A stretch of DNA of 64,000 nt from Prinia subflava. Lineage: Eukaryota; Chordata; Aves; Passeriformes; Cisticolidae. The notes beneath the pieces were generated by a model, which saw only the letters and a list, made by a program, of their open reading frames with translations, was not told the DNA's origin and did not search any database. The position numbers were made by a program, and so were the translations under genes. This document shows, piece by piece, positions 39,201-51,600 of the stretch; position 1 is the stretch's first letter; every line of letters starts with the position of its first letter. The stretch lies in the NCBI RefSeq assembly GCF_021018805.1, contig NC_086283.1, forward strand, positions 55,294,705 through 55,358,704, in the 5' to 3' direction.

Positions 39201-42200
39201 TGCTAGACATTGTGCAGCATCACCGTCTCTTCTTCCTACACCTACAGCATCTTTTCTGTACTGTTTAATTTGGTTTGGTGTTTTGGTTTTTGTTTGTTTG
39301 TTTTTTGTTTGTTTGTTTTGGGGGGTTTTGTGTGTTTTGGTTGGTTTTTGGTTTCTTGTTGTTGTAGCTTTTGGGTTTTTTTTTTTTGTTTCTACCTATA
39401 AATTCTTATCTCTGCGTGTTTGAACTAATTTCAGTAAAAATAGGCATATTCTTTAGAAACTCATTAGACAATTCAAAAACTTGAGTCTTTACCTCTAAGA
39501 GTCCCATCTGACATGGCACACAATAGATACTACCACAGCAACAAAAAACTCCCAGCCTCTCTTACAGTAGTCTGAGGTATTTTTCATGCATTTGAAATTG
39601 ACTAGAGGAGAATTCACAATTTTAAAATCACGATTTTAAATTGCTTCACTGCAGCACCAAATGTGATGAGAGTATCACCTGGATGTGGGTGCAGTTATAC
39701 GCAGGATATGGTGTGAAAGCCCCAGTCCAAGAGTGCTTGTGCTCTCCATTCTGCACCTCAAAATGTGTTGACCCAATTTCAGTTTATATTTGCTATCTGG
39801 GCTTTTTGTATTACCACAGATGAAATACCAAGCAAAAGGTTTGTTGCCAGCTGCTGATAGTTATCCCTCCCAAAGCCACCAGGAGCTGCTGGAGCTTTTG
39901 CTAAGCTTGTCTCTGCTGCAGCTTACTTTTCACTCAGCTGTATATCTTGCAGCATGCCTGCATCTTCTTATCTAAAACCAAGATTTTGTCAGTAAGAAAG
40001 GTGGACCAGAATGGTTGAATCTTGCAATGATTTCATTACGTCTGCATCTGCAGCTTGCAGTTCATAGTACTGAGGATACATTTTTTACTTGAAAAAGGTA
40101 GTAAGTTAGAGGATTATAACAATTCTTTTCTATCATTGACAAAATGGTGATTATTTTATCTTGAACTGATTTCTGTGGCTTTTAGAAGAATAACATTGTC
40201 TTCAAAAGGAATGAGTTCAAAAAACATAATAAATTAAAATCAAATAGAAAAGGAAATCTAATTAAAAGAGGCTGATTTCAGCCTTCCTGTGAAGAAAGTG
40301 TTTACCTTAACCCCCCTGATCAAAAGTTTTCAGCCCAGAGGCTATGTCTGCCTTATGTAGTGATGCTCAGCTCCTGCACTGGGCTATTATGTTTTACCTT
40401 TTACTGTTTGGATATATTCCTTATTATCATTAGGTATCCAAATTTTATTGCATGCATTTATATATTGATTGGAAACATCACAACTACAAAAATAGTTGAC
40501 AAAGACATTTAAAAGGTTATATTTTAGTTCCTGAGAAACATTCTTCCGCTTTTCTCTGAAGTAATTGATCACCTCAACATATATTTCACACTGTTCATCA
40601 TACCGTCCACAGTGGTGTACGATTCTATCTGTGCCTGCTCAACCACAGGGAGTTAAGAAGATATCATTTTGGCTCTCTTCTTGCCTCTCTGCATTACTAC
40701 CTGTTTGGTTGGTTTTTGTTTCTTTTTAAAAAGAATATATAAGCTTATATAATCTTCCTTGCCCATGCTTTTTGTCAGTGTTGTCATTTTGTATGAAAAT
40801 GTAATATGCAGCTGTGAGTACTTTGACATCAGGCTATTTCTTTCTTTAGTGTATAGTTGTTGGTTCCTACTGTCTCCTTTTTTTTGTAACAGCTGCCTCC
40901 TAAAATAACAATGTCCTTTATTCAGCTACTTGTGCATAGACTGTATGAAAGCTGTTTTTCAATTTCTGTAATAATAGTATGCCTGACTGGTGCCTTCCTA
41001 ATCTTCACAGCATTATTTTTCAAGAAAATATTTTCTATCATGTGTAAAATGTGTGAAGATTTCCTTCTGAAGACATTTCATTTGTAAATGCATTTTCTGT
41101 TTAGTGTGTTTTTCTTCAGGAGCCCTCTCTGTTCCATTTTCTACAGCTAACAACATAGATTAAAGATGTATTTGTCTGTGTCTTACGTTATCCCTTAAAA
41201 GTTAACCCCTATAAAAATAGTCGTGGTTTTGGTGGGGGTTTTTTTTGTTTTGGGTTTTCTTTTTTTTTCTTCAGTTGAAGCCTTTCAAGGTATCTGAAAC
41301 ATGGTAGGTGACAGAAGGAAAAGATGGTGGAGACAGTCTCATTTGATTGATAATTCTGTATTTTTCTCCAATGCTTTTTAATCCATTTATCTTTAAAAGA
41401 TGATGTCACCAACATGAAGAAAAACTGGCAAACATCTGATTAGATGGCAGAGGTAAAGGTGCTTTTGTTATCTAAACTTTTTTTTTTTTTTGGAAGTGAA
41501 ATAAATACAGATTTACCATAATTTTGCAGAAACCATACAACTGAAGTTTTCTGCTAGGAATGGAGCTTCAATTTTGAATATATCAGTAAAATCTAAGAGA
41601 TAGATATAGATGTGTAACAGCAGAATTTGCAATCTGGATTTTTAAATTTCTTTTCCTTGGAACCTTTTGTTCCACCAGTGCCAATTCCCCCGTAGTCTCT
41701 TAATGCCTCTTTCTGTGGGGCCAGAAAGGATCCCAAACACCTGCCATATACTTTTCTTTGAGGTATTTCTGGCTCTTGATAGGCAGCAGCTTTTTAAGTT
41801 GTTTGACAGCCACGCTGCAAACTTACTGGCCAATGCCAAATCTCTCTACACTAGCCCTGAAGGAGAAGTGTATCATGACTGCTGTAGAATATGTGCTTAA
41901 CTTGATAGTGACCTAAGACAGATTAGAGCATTCACTCTAAATACTGGCCATTTTAAACATGCAGTATGGAGCAGAGAACTGGAATGGTCCCTCTTTCTCT
42001 TTTCTCCTCTTTGTTACATGAGGCTTATGTATTTACTATCCCAAAGGATGCCTTGGCTACAGGTTCTCATTTTGAAATCACAGGTTTCTGATGTCCAGCC
42101 CCAAATGTCAAGACTCTGCTCTTGGATTATTTTTTTCTTGCTAAATTTCATCTAAATCGAATTAGAATACTCCTAATTTCCAGAAATACCTTTCACCTGC

Positions 42201-42437
42201 CAATTTATTTTCATCAATATTGTATTTATACTGATATTTACAAAGTTCAGATCTGTACAGTTATTTCAGTCATCAGGAGTATCTGTTATTTCATCACTTC
42301 AACTCTAAGTATATGGTATAATCTAAAGCCTTGGAATTTATCCTAAATGTCATGTTGCATCCTTGGGCTCATTCAGAAAATGAACTGAAAACAGATTTAC
42401 TGTGATCATGATTTCTGTCCTTGAGTCCTAATATAAC
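36271..42437. other. Non-coding sequence between CR1 remnants
   Basis: No gene or known repeat was recognised apart from low-complexity runs, mainly the (TTTG)n zone at 39268-39395 and T runs near 41240 and 41478. The frame at 39112-39423 owes its length to that T/G-rich run and is not a gene. Frames at 41667-41900 and 42122-42346 show no domain. Confidence 0.6.
39268..39395. repeat. (TTTG)n-like T/G-rich simple repeat
   Basis: Interrupted TTTG and TTTTG units mixed with runs of G and T. Read on the minus strand it is an A-rich (CAAA)n tract, which may descend from a retrotransposed poly-A tail, though no source element is visible next to it. Confidence 0.8.
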
Positions 42438-43436
42438 CCTCAAGAGATCATCTGATCCAGCCTGGGTAAGGAAGTCTAGATGAGGTTACACAGGTGAAGT
42501 TATCCTGTCCAATTGCATCTTGAAAGCCTGCAGTGGACAGGACTCCAACACATCCCAGGATATTGTTTCTTGGAGTGAAGGATTGTTCTCAGTACAAAAA
42601 TTGTTTAAGTTGAAATGAAACCTGTAGCCATTGCACATTTTCTTCTCTCTTTCTTTTTAAAGAGAAAGCTTACGCTCACTTTGAATCTTTTGAATCACGC
42701 TCATCTTTTAAATACTGAAAGACTCTGATAAGGTTCTCACTGAGTTTCCTCTTCTTCAAGGAGATGAGACCTAAATCCTTCAATCTTTCTTCACAGGCCA
42801 GGTTCTCCTGCCCACTGGTCATCTTCATGGCCTTGCTTTTGAACTATCTCCAGTCTGTCCACATCCTGCTGTGCCAGAGCTGGGCACAGCACTCCAGATG
42901 CGGCACGAGAAGCGCTAAGATTAGGATGATCATGTCTGCATCTCTGCTAATAACACCCCTGTAGATGCAGCCCAGGATCTGATTTTCCTTTGTTAGCACT
43001 GCTCAACTGACTCATTTTCAGCTTGTTGTCCACCAGGACCCCCAGCATGGTCACTGTGGCTCCTCATCCACACAGATCCTAGGCAGTACCGGGCTCTTTG
43101 GTTATCCCGAACCAGGTGCAGGACTTTGCTCTTGCTTTGGTTAGACTTCATGAAGTTCTGTTCTTGCTAGCCCCATGACTTTCAGCCTGACCAGATCTCT
43201 CTGTAAGATTCTCCCTTCTGATATGTCCACTTCAACTCACATTTTAGCACCATCTTCATACCTAGTGAGGGTGATTTCAATCCCATCATCCGAGTCATCC
43301 ACGAAGACAATGAAGATGCTGAAAAGGGTGGTACCCACCATTGATCCATGGGGGACTGCACGTGACAGGCTGCCAGCATGAGAAAAAAATGCCATATTAT
43401 TTCTCAGCCTATACTTCTAGAAGTCCATACCTAGCA
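42438..43436 (-). mobile_element. CR1 LINE fragment, about 1 kb
   Basis: The plus strand is antisense CR1: the start near 42440 (AAGAGATCATCTGATCCAGC), the TGGGCACAGCACTCCAGATG word at 42881, and the block at 43060-43140. The minus strand gives a reverse-transcriptase-like peptide at about 43345-43250 (GTTLFSIFIVFVDD then GIEITLTRYEDGAK), where the family's catalytic FADD box should stand in place of YEDG, so the active site is lost. The 3' terminal repeat is missing and coding frames are broken. Confidence 0.85.
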
Positions 43437-44175
43437 GAGTTGGTGTTGTGTTGGTTTGGGTTTGTTTGTTTGTTTGTTTTTCGTAGCATATTTAAAATAT
43501 GGTCAGTAAAATAGAATGTAGCTTCTTCTGGTAGAAGGCAAAAGAGGGGAGAACAGATCTGCTGCTATGATTGCAGTGATTCTGAAGGCAGAAGTAGCTA
43601 GGAGGATTGAAACTCAGTGTTATTTTCTTTCAGTTATTGGCTGGACAACGTGTTGATGTAAGATGGGCATTAAGGAAATTTAATGTGATTTTCCAATGAA
43701 TCTCTGTAAAGAGAGTGGGTGTTTTGATTGGCTGCTGTACTGTCTTACTTTATATTTCAGGACAACATGAGGATGCAAACTCAAGTAAACGCAAATTATT
43801 GGGCCAAATCTTTCAGTTGAAAGAGAGATGGGGAGTCCTTCTGCTCTCCTTTCCCTCCCACATGTCCTGTGTGCCCAGGAGGGGCTAGGGGACGGCGTGT
43901 ATGGGCCTGCAAAGCTTTTGAACAAGTGAACAAGTGACATCCTCAGAAGCAGTCTGACACCATGGCAGTATGTGTGAGCGAGACGGTGAGGAGCAGGGAG
44001 GAGCTCCAGAGGTACTTCTGCCTTTTCCGTGAAGAGGCCTGAATAACTCACAAACAAGAGTATGGGTTATCTGCTTGTCACTGGGAGGCAATGTTGCTCG
44101 TGTGGTAGTTCATTCTGGACCATGATTCTCCAGTCAGTTAAGGGGTATAATAAACCACTTCATTCCCTCTCTGCC
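43437..44175. other. Spacer between two CR1 fragments
   Basis: Contains a (TTTG)n microsatellite at 43461-43481 immediately after the preceding CR1 fragment. The rest, including a minus-strand frame of 125 codons at 43680-44057, shows no recognised domain and no repeat I can name. Confidence 0.5.
43461..43481. repeat. (TTTG)n microsatellite
   Basis: About five tandem TTTG units on the plus strand. Confidence 0.85.
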
Positions 44176-44870
44176 ACAGAATTATGAATAATTTAAGTTG
44201 GAAAGCTCCTTGAGAGGTCCTCTAAGATCATTAATTCTACGACTAAACCATGTTCATCAGTGCCCCATCTACACACCTTTTAAATACTTTCAGAGATGGT
44301 GACTCAACCACTTCCCTGGACAGCCTGTTCCAGAGTTTGAAAACCCTTCTGGCAAAGAATTTTTTCCTAATATCCAATTTAAAACCCACCTGGTGTAAAT
44401 TGAGGCCATTTCCCCTTGCCCTGCCACTTGTTACCTGGGTGAAGAGATCAATCCCCACCTGGCTACATCTTCCTTCAGGGAGTTTTGCAGAATGATAATG
44501 CCACCCCTGAGCCTCCTTTTCTTCTAAACAATCCTAGCTCCTTCAGCTGCTCAATGCACTTTGAAAAGACTTAATGCACTTTGAAAAGACACCCTGGAGC
44601 CTTCTCTTTTCCCATCTGAGCTGCTCCAGCTCTCTCAGCCTCTCTTATATGAGAAATACTCTGGTTCTGCAGCCATCTGAGTGGCCCTGCACTGGACACT
44701 TGCTTCACTAAGTCCATCTTCCTCTTGTACTGGGGAGGCTGGAACTGGACACAGCACTCCCGATGTGGTGTTGAGGGGTCTCTCATTTGACCAGCTGGTG
44801 ATGATTTTCCTAATTTCCTGACTCATATGGATGTAGGTCTTCTTTGCTCTCAGGGTGCATTAGAATTGTT
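44176..44870 (-). mobile_element. CR1 LINE 3' fragment
   Basis: The plus strand begins with antisense CR1 3' sequence (TTTAAGTTGGAAAGCTCCTT near 44190, then CCATGTTCATCAGTGCCCCA near 44247) and continues through ACTCAACCACTTCCCTGGAC (44300) and CTCTTGTACTGGGGAGGCTG (44733). All are typical of the CR1 3' region read backwards. A 20-bp local duplication lies within it at 44553-44592. No intact coding frame remains. Confidence 0.85.
44553..44592. repeat. 20-bp tandem duplication within CR1
   Basis: AATGCACTTTGAAAAGAC occurs at 44553-44570 and again at 44573-44590, a period of 20 bases. The match is perfect over 18 bases, so the duplication is recent relative to the diverged CR1 copy that contains it, or is an assembly slip. 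Confidence 0.9.
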
Positions 44871-47260
44871 GTTTCATACTTGAAAAGCAGAAAGGCCTGC
44901 CCAGTAGTCAGTCTTCTGACCAGCTGTTGAGAAAGCTGTTCAATGGACTTGAAAGCATATTCTGCTACATGAGCTGATTTTCAAATGCACTAGGGCTTAT
45001 GCTCTTTCATCTTGCTGTCAGGACATTCTACCCAGCACAGAAAGCAGCTCAGCAAGCAGAATATAAGCCCCAGGTGGCAAAGCCTGAAAAATGAGTTAAA
45101 TATAACTTCATGAAATAGCTCTAATGGCCATGGGAAATGTTTGGTGGTTTTTGTATGTGTGGTTTTGTTTTTTTGTTTTGTTTTTTTGGTTTTTGTTTTT
45201 GTTTGGTTTTTTTTTGTTTGGTGTTTTTTTTTTTTTTTGTTGTTGTTTTGGTTTTTTGTTTTGTTTTGTTTTGTTTTTTTTAACTTACTTACTTCTTCCT
45301 TTTCTTTTTACTTTTACTTACCATCAATGAGACAAAATGCAAAGAAAGAGAACCATAGATGGGGAAGCTGGTTGCTTTTCCTGGCAACTAATAAACTTAG
45401 AATTCTTCCCTCTAAGTGAGCCATGCTCACACAGATATATCATCATTACTTACTTTTGCATCCTTGCATCACCAATATGAAATATAAAAGTGCTACTGTA
45501 TGAATGCCTCTGTTCTCACACACTTTTCTGGGAGCATTGCTACATATTTGGGAAGAGTAAAACATGCTTTAAAATAAAACAATATAAAAAACCAGCAGAA
45601 TAAAGCATAGTAACATTTTCAGTTCATGAATTGTTTTTGCACCCTTTAAAGAGGCAACATCCTGAAGATGACTACTGGAGCCATTTGCAACTACTGATGG
45701 AATGTGGGTATTCTAAAGTTTCAGAGGATCACTGCCAAGTTAAACTTTGGAGAAACTTTCCTCACCCATATAGCCATTTTTCTTCTGTTAATTTTTCAAA
45801 CTAATATTCTTGCTCATGATGAAAAGATCACAGAAAGATTTTAAGAGGCTTTTGGAAGAAAGCTGACTGGAGGATTTTATAACATGAACAACAATTTCAT
45901 TTTGTATAGATAACCTGTAGCTGCAGTCACTGTAACTCAAGATATAGCCAATCTCTTCTCTATTTTTCTGTGATAATTATGGCATTCAGGAATTAAAAAG
46001 TTCTCAAATTCCTCCTAGTTAGATTACCGAGTAGTAGGAAGGGTGTAGTAAAATTTTTAAGATGAGTTTTAATATAAATAATACTTAATATAAAAAAGAA
46101 TGGGAAATCCAAGAAAATATTAAGGGAAAAAATAATATGTAGGAGAAAAAAACTTAGTGGACTGTCCTAACAAAAGACCTGACAAAAAATGAGAAATAAT
46201 TTTTGCAGGTGAAATTATGGTTGTGTAAGAGTTTGATTTGTCCTAATATGTTGCAGCCTTCTCTGAGCAACCAAGAGCATGATGCCATCAAACCAAAATG
46301 TGACTAAATACAGAGCCTTTTCTTCAAAGGCATAGTTTGTGTTGAAGCATTATCAGAACAATTGAGGTTTTCATTGTGAACAAACTGAGTAGTCTTAAAA
46401 AGTCGTCCTGTAACTCAGTTCTCAGATCAGAGGGACTGATTTAAGATGAGGGATAGATCTCTGCTTGGAGGATATGAAGAGCCAGCCATGGGAAAAGCCT
46501 TACAGAGCACCAGCCAGGAAACAGGTAAACCAGAAATTAGTAGAATTTAGAGTCAGCTGTCACCTTACTGATGACAGCATAAACTAAATAGTTTGATATT
46601 AAAACATAAAACTGAAATACAACATTCAGCAAAGCATGGTCTGCTCTTAGTTTCAGAGTTTGTTATGAGAACATAGATTGTCTATGGACAAAAATAGATG
46701 ATTTAGACTTCAAATATGAGAAGATTTTTCTCCTTCAGTGGTCTCTGATGAATTAAAAGGACCTTGGAAGCTCAGTTTTAAGGAAATGCTCTTTACTGTA
46801 ACCTGTATGTTTGCATTTTAAGGAGTAGCCTCAGAGAGTCCATGCCAGAGCCATTCTTCCTTATCTGTAACCTATAGAAAAAAGTGTCACATTGTTTCTA
46901 GCTTCAGTTTTCTTCAGTATTAAGGGAAGATCAACTGATGAAAGTTGGAGTAGAGAATTGTTTACAGATTGCTATGAATGGAGATTTTGCAGGTCACAAC
47001 TTGTATGTAAAAGTGGTTGAACTAAATGGTTTCCTGATACTAAGAACCATCTTTGTGGAAGAAACATATCACCAAGCATCAACAATTTAATACAGATCAT
47101 GTGTGTTATGTATTTATATTTTAGATAGATTAGCCAGAGGATACACAGAGCACTTACACTTCCTCCATGCCTGTTTTATGCTGTCTTTGAGAAAATTCAT
47201 GAGGCTGATCAGATACAGCATATTGTTTGAAAATACCTTGAATAAATATAAAATAGAAGA
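44871..47260. other. Non-coding sequence with a long T/G-rich tract
   Basis: No gene was recognised. The main feature is the TTTTG-rich tract at 45156-45282. From 45.3 to 47.2 kb the sequence is AT-rich and unremarkable, ending at the target site of the LTR that follows. Confidence 0.6.
45156..45282. repeat. (TTTTG)n and poly-T simple repeat
   Basis: More than 120 bases of T runs with regularly spaced G, in part a clean TTTTG repeat near 45255-45275. The two overlapping reading frames here consist almost only of phenylalanine, leucine and valine because of it, and are not membrane proteins. Confidence 0.9.
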
Positions 47261-47265
47261 CTGTA
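47261..47265 (+). repeat. Target-site duplication, left copy (CTGTA)
   Basis: CTGTA stands directly before the TG start of the LTR at 47266 and is repeated directly after its CA end (48631-48635). This marks the integration site. Five bases is the length commonly produced by ERVL-type and some other retroviral integrases. Confidence 0.85.
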
Positions 47266-48630
47266 TGTCGTGGTTGCGGGGGAGGTGAATTTTTTCTAGG
47301 GGGATGTAGGCAGTCTAATTAGTGATTAGCTTTTCTGCTGGCACCTAGATTGGTCACTCAGAGGTTTGGACACGCCTCTGAGGACACAAAGAGTTAAAAG
47401 CAGGACCCCAAGGGGGTTCGGCCTCTTTTTCAGATCCCGGTTTCAGCAGAGAGACGTCTCAGGCCTCCTTTCCCTGCCCAGCCACGAGGCTGGGTGGGGG
47501 AGGGGAAACACGTGGTCGGCTCAGGTAAGCCGGAGCCCCCAGGGGGGGGAGAAGAGAGGGGACAGGACTGGAACTGAGCTGCCCCGTCCAGGATGGAGGG
47601 GTGGAAAACTGTGGAAGTGCCTTCTGTGTGTGCTCACCCCCTCTTCCCCCCAAACTCTGGGAGAAGGTGCCGAGCTACGTGAGAGTGGCCGAGCCTGGGA
47701 GTGCCTGAGCCTGCAGCACCCTGCCGAGAAAAAAACTGTTAACTCTTGTGTAGCAGAAAGAAACTTTTCTTGGACATTGATTCTCATGACTGGTGGTTTC
47801 GGAGAGAGGGAAGCGGCCTGAGACTGAGATGATAAAGCATGATTGGAAGGAACCTGATGGAAGAATGAGAGGAGTAGCCTTTAGAGCTGGACTTCTCTTG
47901 CATAATGTCAGCCATGGACTGAACTTAAGTCTCTTTTGAACATAAACTGCATTTTTGGGTAGATGCAGCTGCCCTGCTTTTGCTACAGTGACTGGCACTT
48001 GAAGAGTTAGAGCGAGCAGAGAAGAGAGGGGGAGGGTGAGGTGGTGCCCTCTGCCCTCAGGGCAGACCTGCTCCTGGAACCCCGGCCCCTAAGTAAAAAG
48101 GGGAGAGCTCAACATGCAGCATCCTTAAAAAGCCCTGTATGTAGTTTTGGCCTATGAGACAGTGGTGAGAGTGCTAGACATAAGAAAAAGAGAGTGTCAC
48201 CCTGGCAGACTTCTCTGGGCGGTGCCACGGGTGACATGGGAACACATAAGGAGTAGACCTGTGTGTTCTAGAGAACAGTCTGTAGTGCCAGAGAGACTCC
48301 TCTCTCCCTTGCTGAATTGAAGATTAGTTTTTTTTTGAGTGGTGATTGTTTAATCTAAAACCCAAAGGTTAGTCTGTGAAAAGTGATAAGTGGGGAGGTA
48401 GAAACTGGGAGAAGAAATGTTCTAAGAAGTTTTTATTGCTGTCTCTGTGTGTGTTTAAGAGTATTTCTGTCCCTGTTCTTATGTAATTAATAAAGTTTTA
48501 GTGGAGTTTTTTTTGTTTTCAAGATTTAAGCCTGCTCTGCTCTGTTCCTGATCACATCCCACAAGAGTTGTTAAAGAAAAAACATATATTCATGAGTGCA
48601 TTAACATCTAGCCAGTGCCAACCCATGACA
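47266..48630 (+). mobile_element. Solo ERV long terminal repeat, 1365 bp
   Basis: The element begins TGTCGTGG and ends CCATGACA, an imperfect 8-bp inverted terminal pair with the canonical TG...CA. It is bounded by CTGTA on both sides. A polyadenylation signal AATAAA at 48489-48494, some 136 bases from the 3' end, shows that it lies on the plus strand. The U3 part (about 47370-47720) is GC-rich with several CpG sites, as expected of a promoter region. There are no gag, pol or env remnants, so this is a solo LTR left by recombination between the two ends of a provirus. The 5-bp duplication suits ERVL-like elements; the family name is not established. The open frame of 151 codons at 47366-47821 lies inside it and shows no domain. 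Confidence 0.9.
48489..48494 (+). promoter_or_regulatory. LTR polyadenylation signal (AATAAA)
   Basis: Canonical AATAAA within the 47-48 kb LTR, followed by a T/G-rich stretch (GTGGAGTTTTTTTTGTTTTC) that fits a downstream cleavage element. Confidence 0.7.
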
Positions 48631-48635
48631 CTGTA
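48631..48635 (+). repeat. Target-site duplication, right copy (CTGTA)
   Basis: Exact repeat of 47261-47265, adjoining the CA end of the solo LTR. Confidence 0.85.
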
Positions 48636-51600
48636 TTAGAAGGGTGCAGCATTTTTAATTCTCTATTGGCAGGCTGAAATTTGGACCTGTAGTGTTCTAA
48701 CACTGTGTGAGCAGTGTGTGAGCAGATGCAGATTAGCAGATGCAGCTGAGGGACAGGGGATACACGTCGGGATATTTGGCAGCTTATGCCTAGTGATAAA
48801 AAAAATTTATTTATCTATATATTAACCATGAATATAAAGTTATTTTAAACAATCTTTGGAAATCCTGTTGCACACAAAGCACTGAAAACCAGGATAACAG
48901 ATAATGTAGCACTTTAAGAAAAGTTTATTTCAACATGAACTCTTTTCCTATCTCTAAAGCCTACTTATCCTGAATATACAACTAAGTCAGAAAACCCCAA
49001 AGAAAATTATATAATAAGAAAATAAATTGAATTATTTCGAAGAGCAGTTCTTGTTACTATCTTTCTCTTTCATCTCTTAGATTCTCTGTGACTTAACCTC
49101 GTTTCTCAGCTTCTGATTTGTCTGATTCTTGCCTGACATTACAATGAATCGGACAGTGTGTGCACCAAATTCCATCGTTAACTTTAGCTGTACTTTATGT
49201 AAGAAAGGATCTTTCTGTAGGAGCTGTACAGAAGCTTGGCAGGAGCTCAGACATAATATGCACAGCTCCAAAAAGAGGATCAGTCTTCATATTGCCAAGT
49301 CCTTGAGGCAGAAACATTGTCCCAATTTGTGCTCACCCAAGAGTGGGGGAGGCTTCTTCTGTGCTAGGAGCAATTTGAGTTTGCCTCTAGGAGTATTAGT
49401 CCATGTCATAGATTGTCTAAGAAGATGACCTTAATGGATATCTAATAAGCTTAATTTTTTCTTATCTGAACTATGTTTAATGCCATGTACCTGCCCATAT
49501 GTGGGCACAGAAGTGCAGAAACTGTACGTTTGCCATAGTGCTCTGCAATAGCTTCAGTTTATGTTCCTGGGTCTTCAATTAGTTTCTCCCTTGTCCTGAT
49601 GTACTCACAAGGAAAAAAAAAAAAAAAATCCATATTTTACAGAGAGAAAGAAACCTTTTAATTTTTCAAGAATGTAGTCTCTTACTGAATCCCCAAATGA
49701 AGCAAAAAGTAATCTTAATTAAAATTAGCTGATTTACTGAAAATTCTGAATTAATTTTGATTGCCTTGTATTTCATCAACATTTTTCTTAAACTACAAAT
49801 CTTTGTGCAGCTCAGGAGGATCTGTCAGCTCACTTTCTGCTCCTTCTAACAGGTAGCCTGGCAGTTTGGTCAAGGATGACTGTCAGAAAGAAGCTACAAC
49901 TCTCACAACCATGCAAAAAAGGACAAGGAGCTAGTGGCACTGTATCACAGGACAGAGGACAGCAGCTGAGCACAACAGGCAATGATCAACATGGGGTGAA
50001 GTTTGAAAGGAAAGGATGCAGCAGCGGGTAGCAGTCTCATAAGAATTTAGGATCTTTAAGCAGATCTTTTGTGGATAACACTGAGTGAATCAATACTTAC
50101 TGCCATGTATAGTTAATTTGTTATGGTTTCCTTTGTAGCTTAGCAATTATAAAGCATTTCATAAGTTGTTTGCTACATCATTAGACCTCACGTCAAATGA
50201 CCAAGTATAGAAATAAAACATGAGCCTCGTTTTTCACTTCTGACACATTAAGTAGAAGTGGGTGTCACTACAAAGCATGATCTCCTTGCAATGTCTTTTA
50301 TATGTCCTTCAAAAATAGTTTGAAGTCTCAAAACCTTTGCCAGATGATACCTTCAGGAGAGTAAAGATAAATTTTAAAAATAGATGCAAAGCTAATTAAG
50401 AGTTAAATGCTGTGGGAGTAAAAGGTCAGTCCTGCCTTCAAAAGTTTAATAGCAGTTCACCATGTGGCTCTGTACTTAGGCTATTTATAGTGTCCCTAGA
50501 TCATACGAGTAACCTCAGTCAGTCTGAAGATTAAAACAGGGGTCTAGTATGGCCAGGTGCCACGATTTGAGGAATTATCCCTGTCTCTGTGCAGAAGCCA
50601 GCCAGCACCCCACGTAAGTGAGCAGTGAGCAGAAGTGTCTCTCAGAACTGCCATCACTGCAGCACATGAGAGCTGCTGCTTAGCAAACTTTGCAAGTGCT
50701 TGGGTGGGAAAAAAGAAGGCCTAAACTGGGTCACTGGTGAGAACCAGACACATTTTTGGGAACCAGTACTAAAGTAAGTGAGAGTATTCACTGTGGGCAT
50801 AAAATAGAGCATAAAGGGCACAAAGATAAAATGCAGTGGAAGGTGCAAAACAACACATATGGTTGTTAAGCCTTGATACCTTTAAAGATAACTGTAAATT
50901 CAGTTTTGAAGACAAGGGAGCTTTTTGCAGCTCTGTTTTTCACATGGGTTTTACATAAGACATGTTTAAGCTTTATGTTAGTAATATTTAGCAATGAGAA
51001 TATTCAGTGCTTACCTGTATTTTGTCTTTTTTATTGAGCAAATTCTATTTTCAGAAAGCAATCTTTTATACAAGATTGTGTGATGCAAGATACAAGATTA
51101 ACATTGACCACATCTTAAGGTAAAATTTTTGAAGTCCTCATGAAGTTTTTATTTTCTTCTTGTTCAGATTGCCTTCCTAATCACAGAACAGGTAGAAAAT
51201 AGAAGATACCAGGAAAAGAGTCCTCTCCAAAGCTTCCTTTTTTTTTGCAAAAGTATTGAATGGGTTCTGCAAAGGCCTAGTCAAGTTCCCAGTATATTAC
51301 ACATAAGTCAATTTATAATTCTTCCTGCCTTCCATGTTACTTCTTCATGAACTTTCCAGTGCTCCTCAGACAATGGGAAAGGTGACAGTAAGTTCAGTTT
51401 AATAAAGTCTGTGGCTCTTCTCCTTGCCTCACACTAAGAAAATTGAAAAACATCAGTCTTTCAGATGTGTTCTGGTTCCATTTCCTGTCCATTGTCCTAG
51501 TATCTGTGGTGAGCATTTTTGTATGTGTGTAATTCTCTCTTTTTGTATACACTTGTTATTAATAGTATTGCTGTTACTATTAATTGTCTTATCTCATTGC

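Noticed and set aside
39112..39423. Frame resembling a hydrophobic membrane protein
   Set aside because: The hydrophobic stretch is the translation of a (TTTG)n simple repeat.
43680..44057. Minus-strand frame of 125 codons
   Set aside because: No domain or family resemblance. It lies between two CR1 fragments and overlaps other open frames.
45124..45419. Phenylalanine-rich frames resembling membrane segments
   Set aside because: They translate a poly-T and TTTTG tract.
47366..47821. Open frame of 151 codons on the plus strand
   Set aside because: It lies wholly inside the solo LTR, has no domain, and its length reflects the GC-rich U3 region.
49144..49428. Cysteine-patterned frame (CTLCKKGSFCRSC), a possible zinc ribbon
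   Set aside because: One CxxC-x5-CxxC match in a short frame is weak. There is no wider similarity and the opposite strand is also open.
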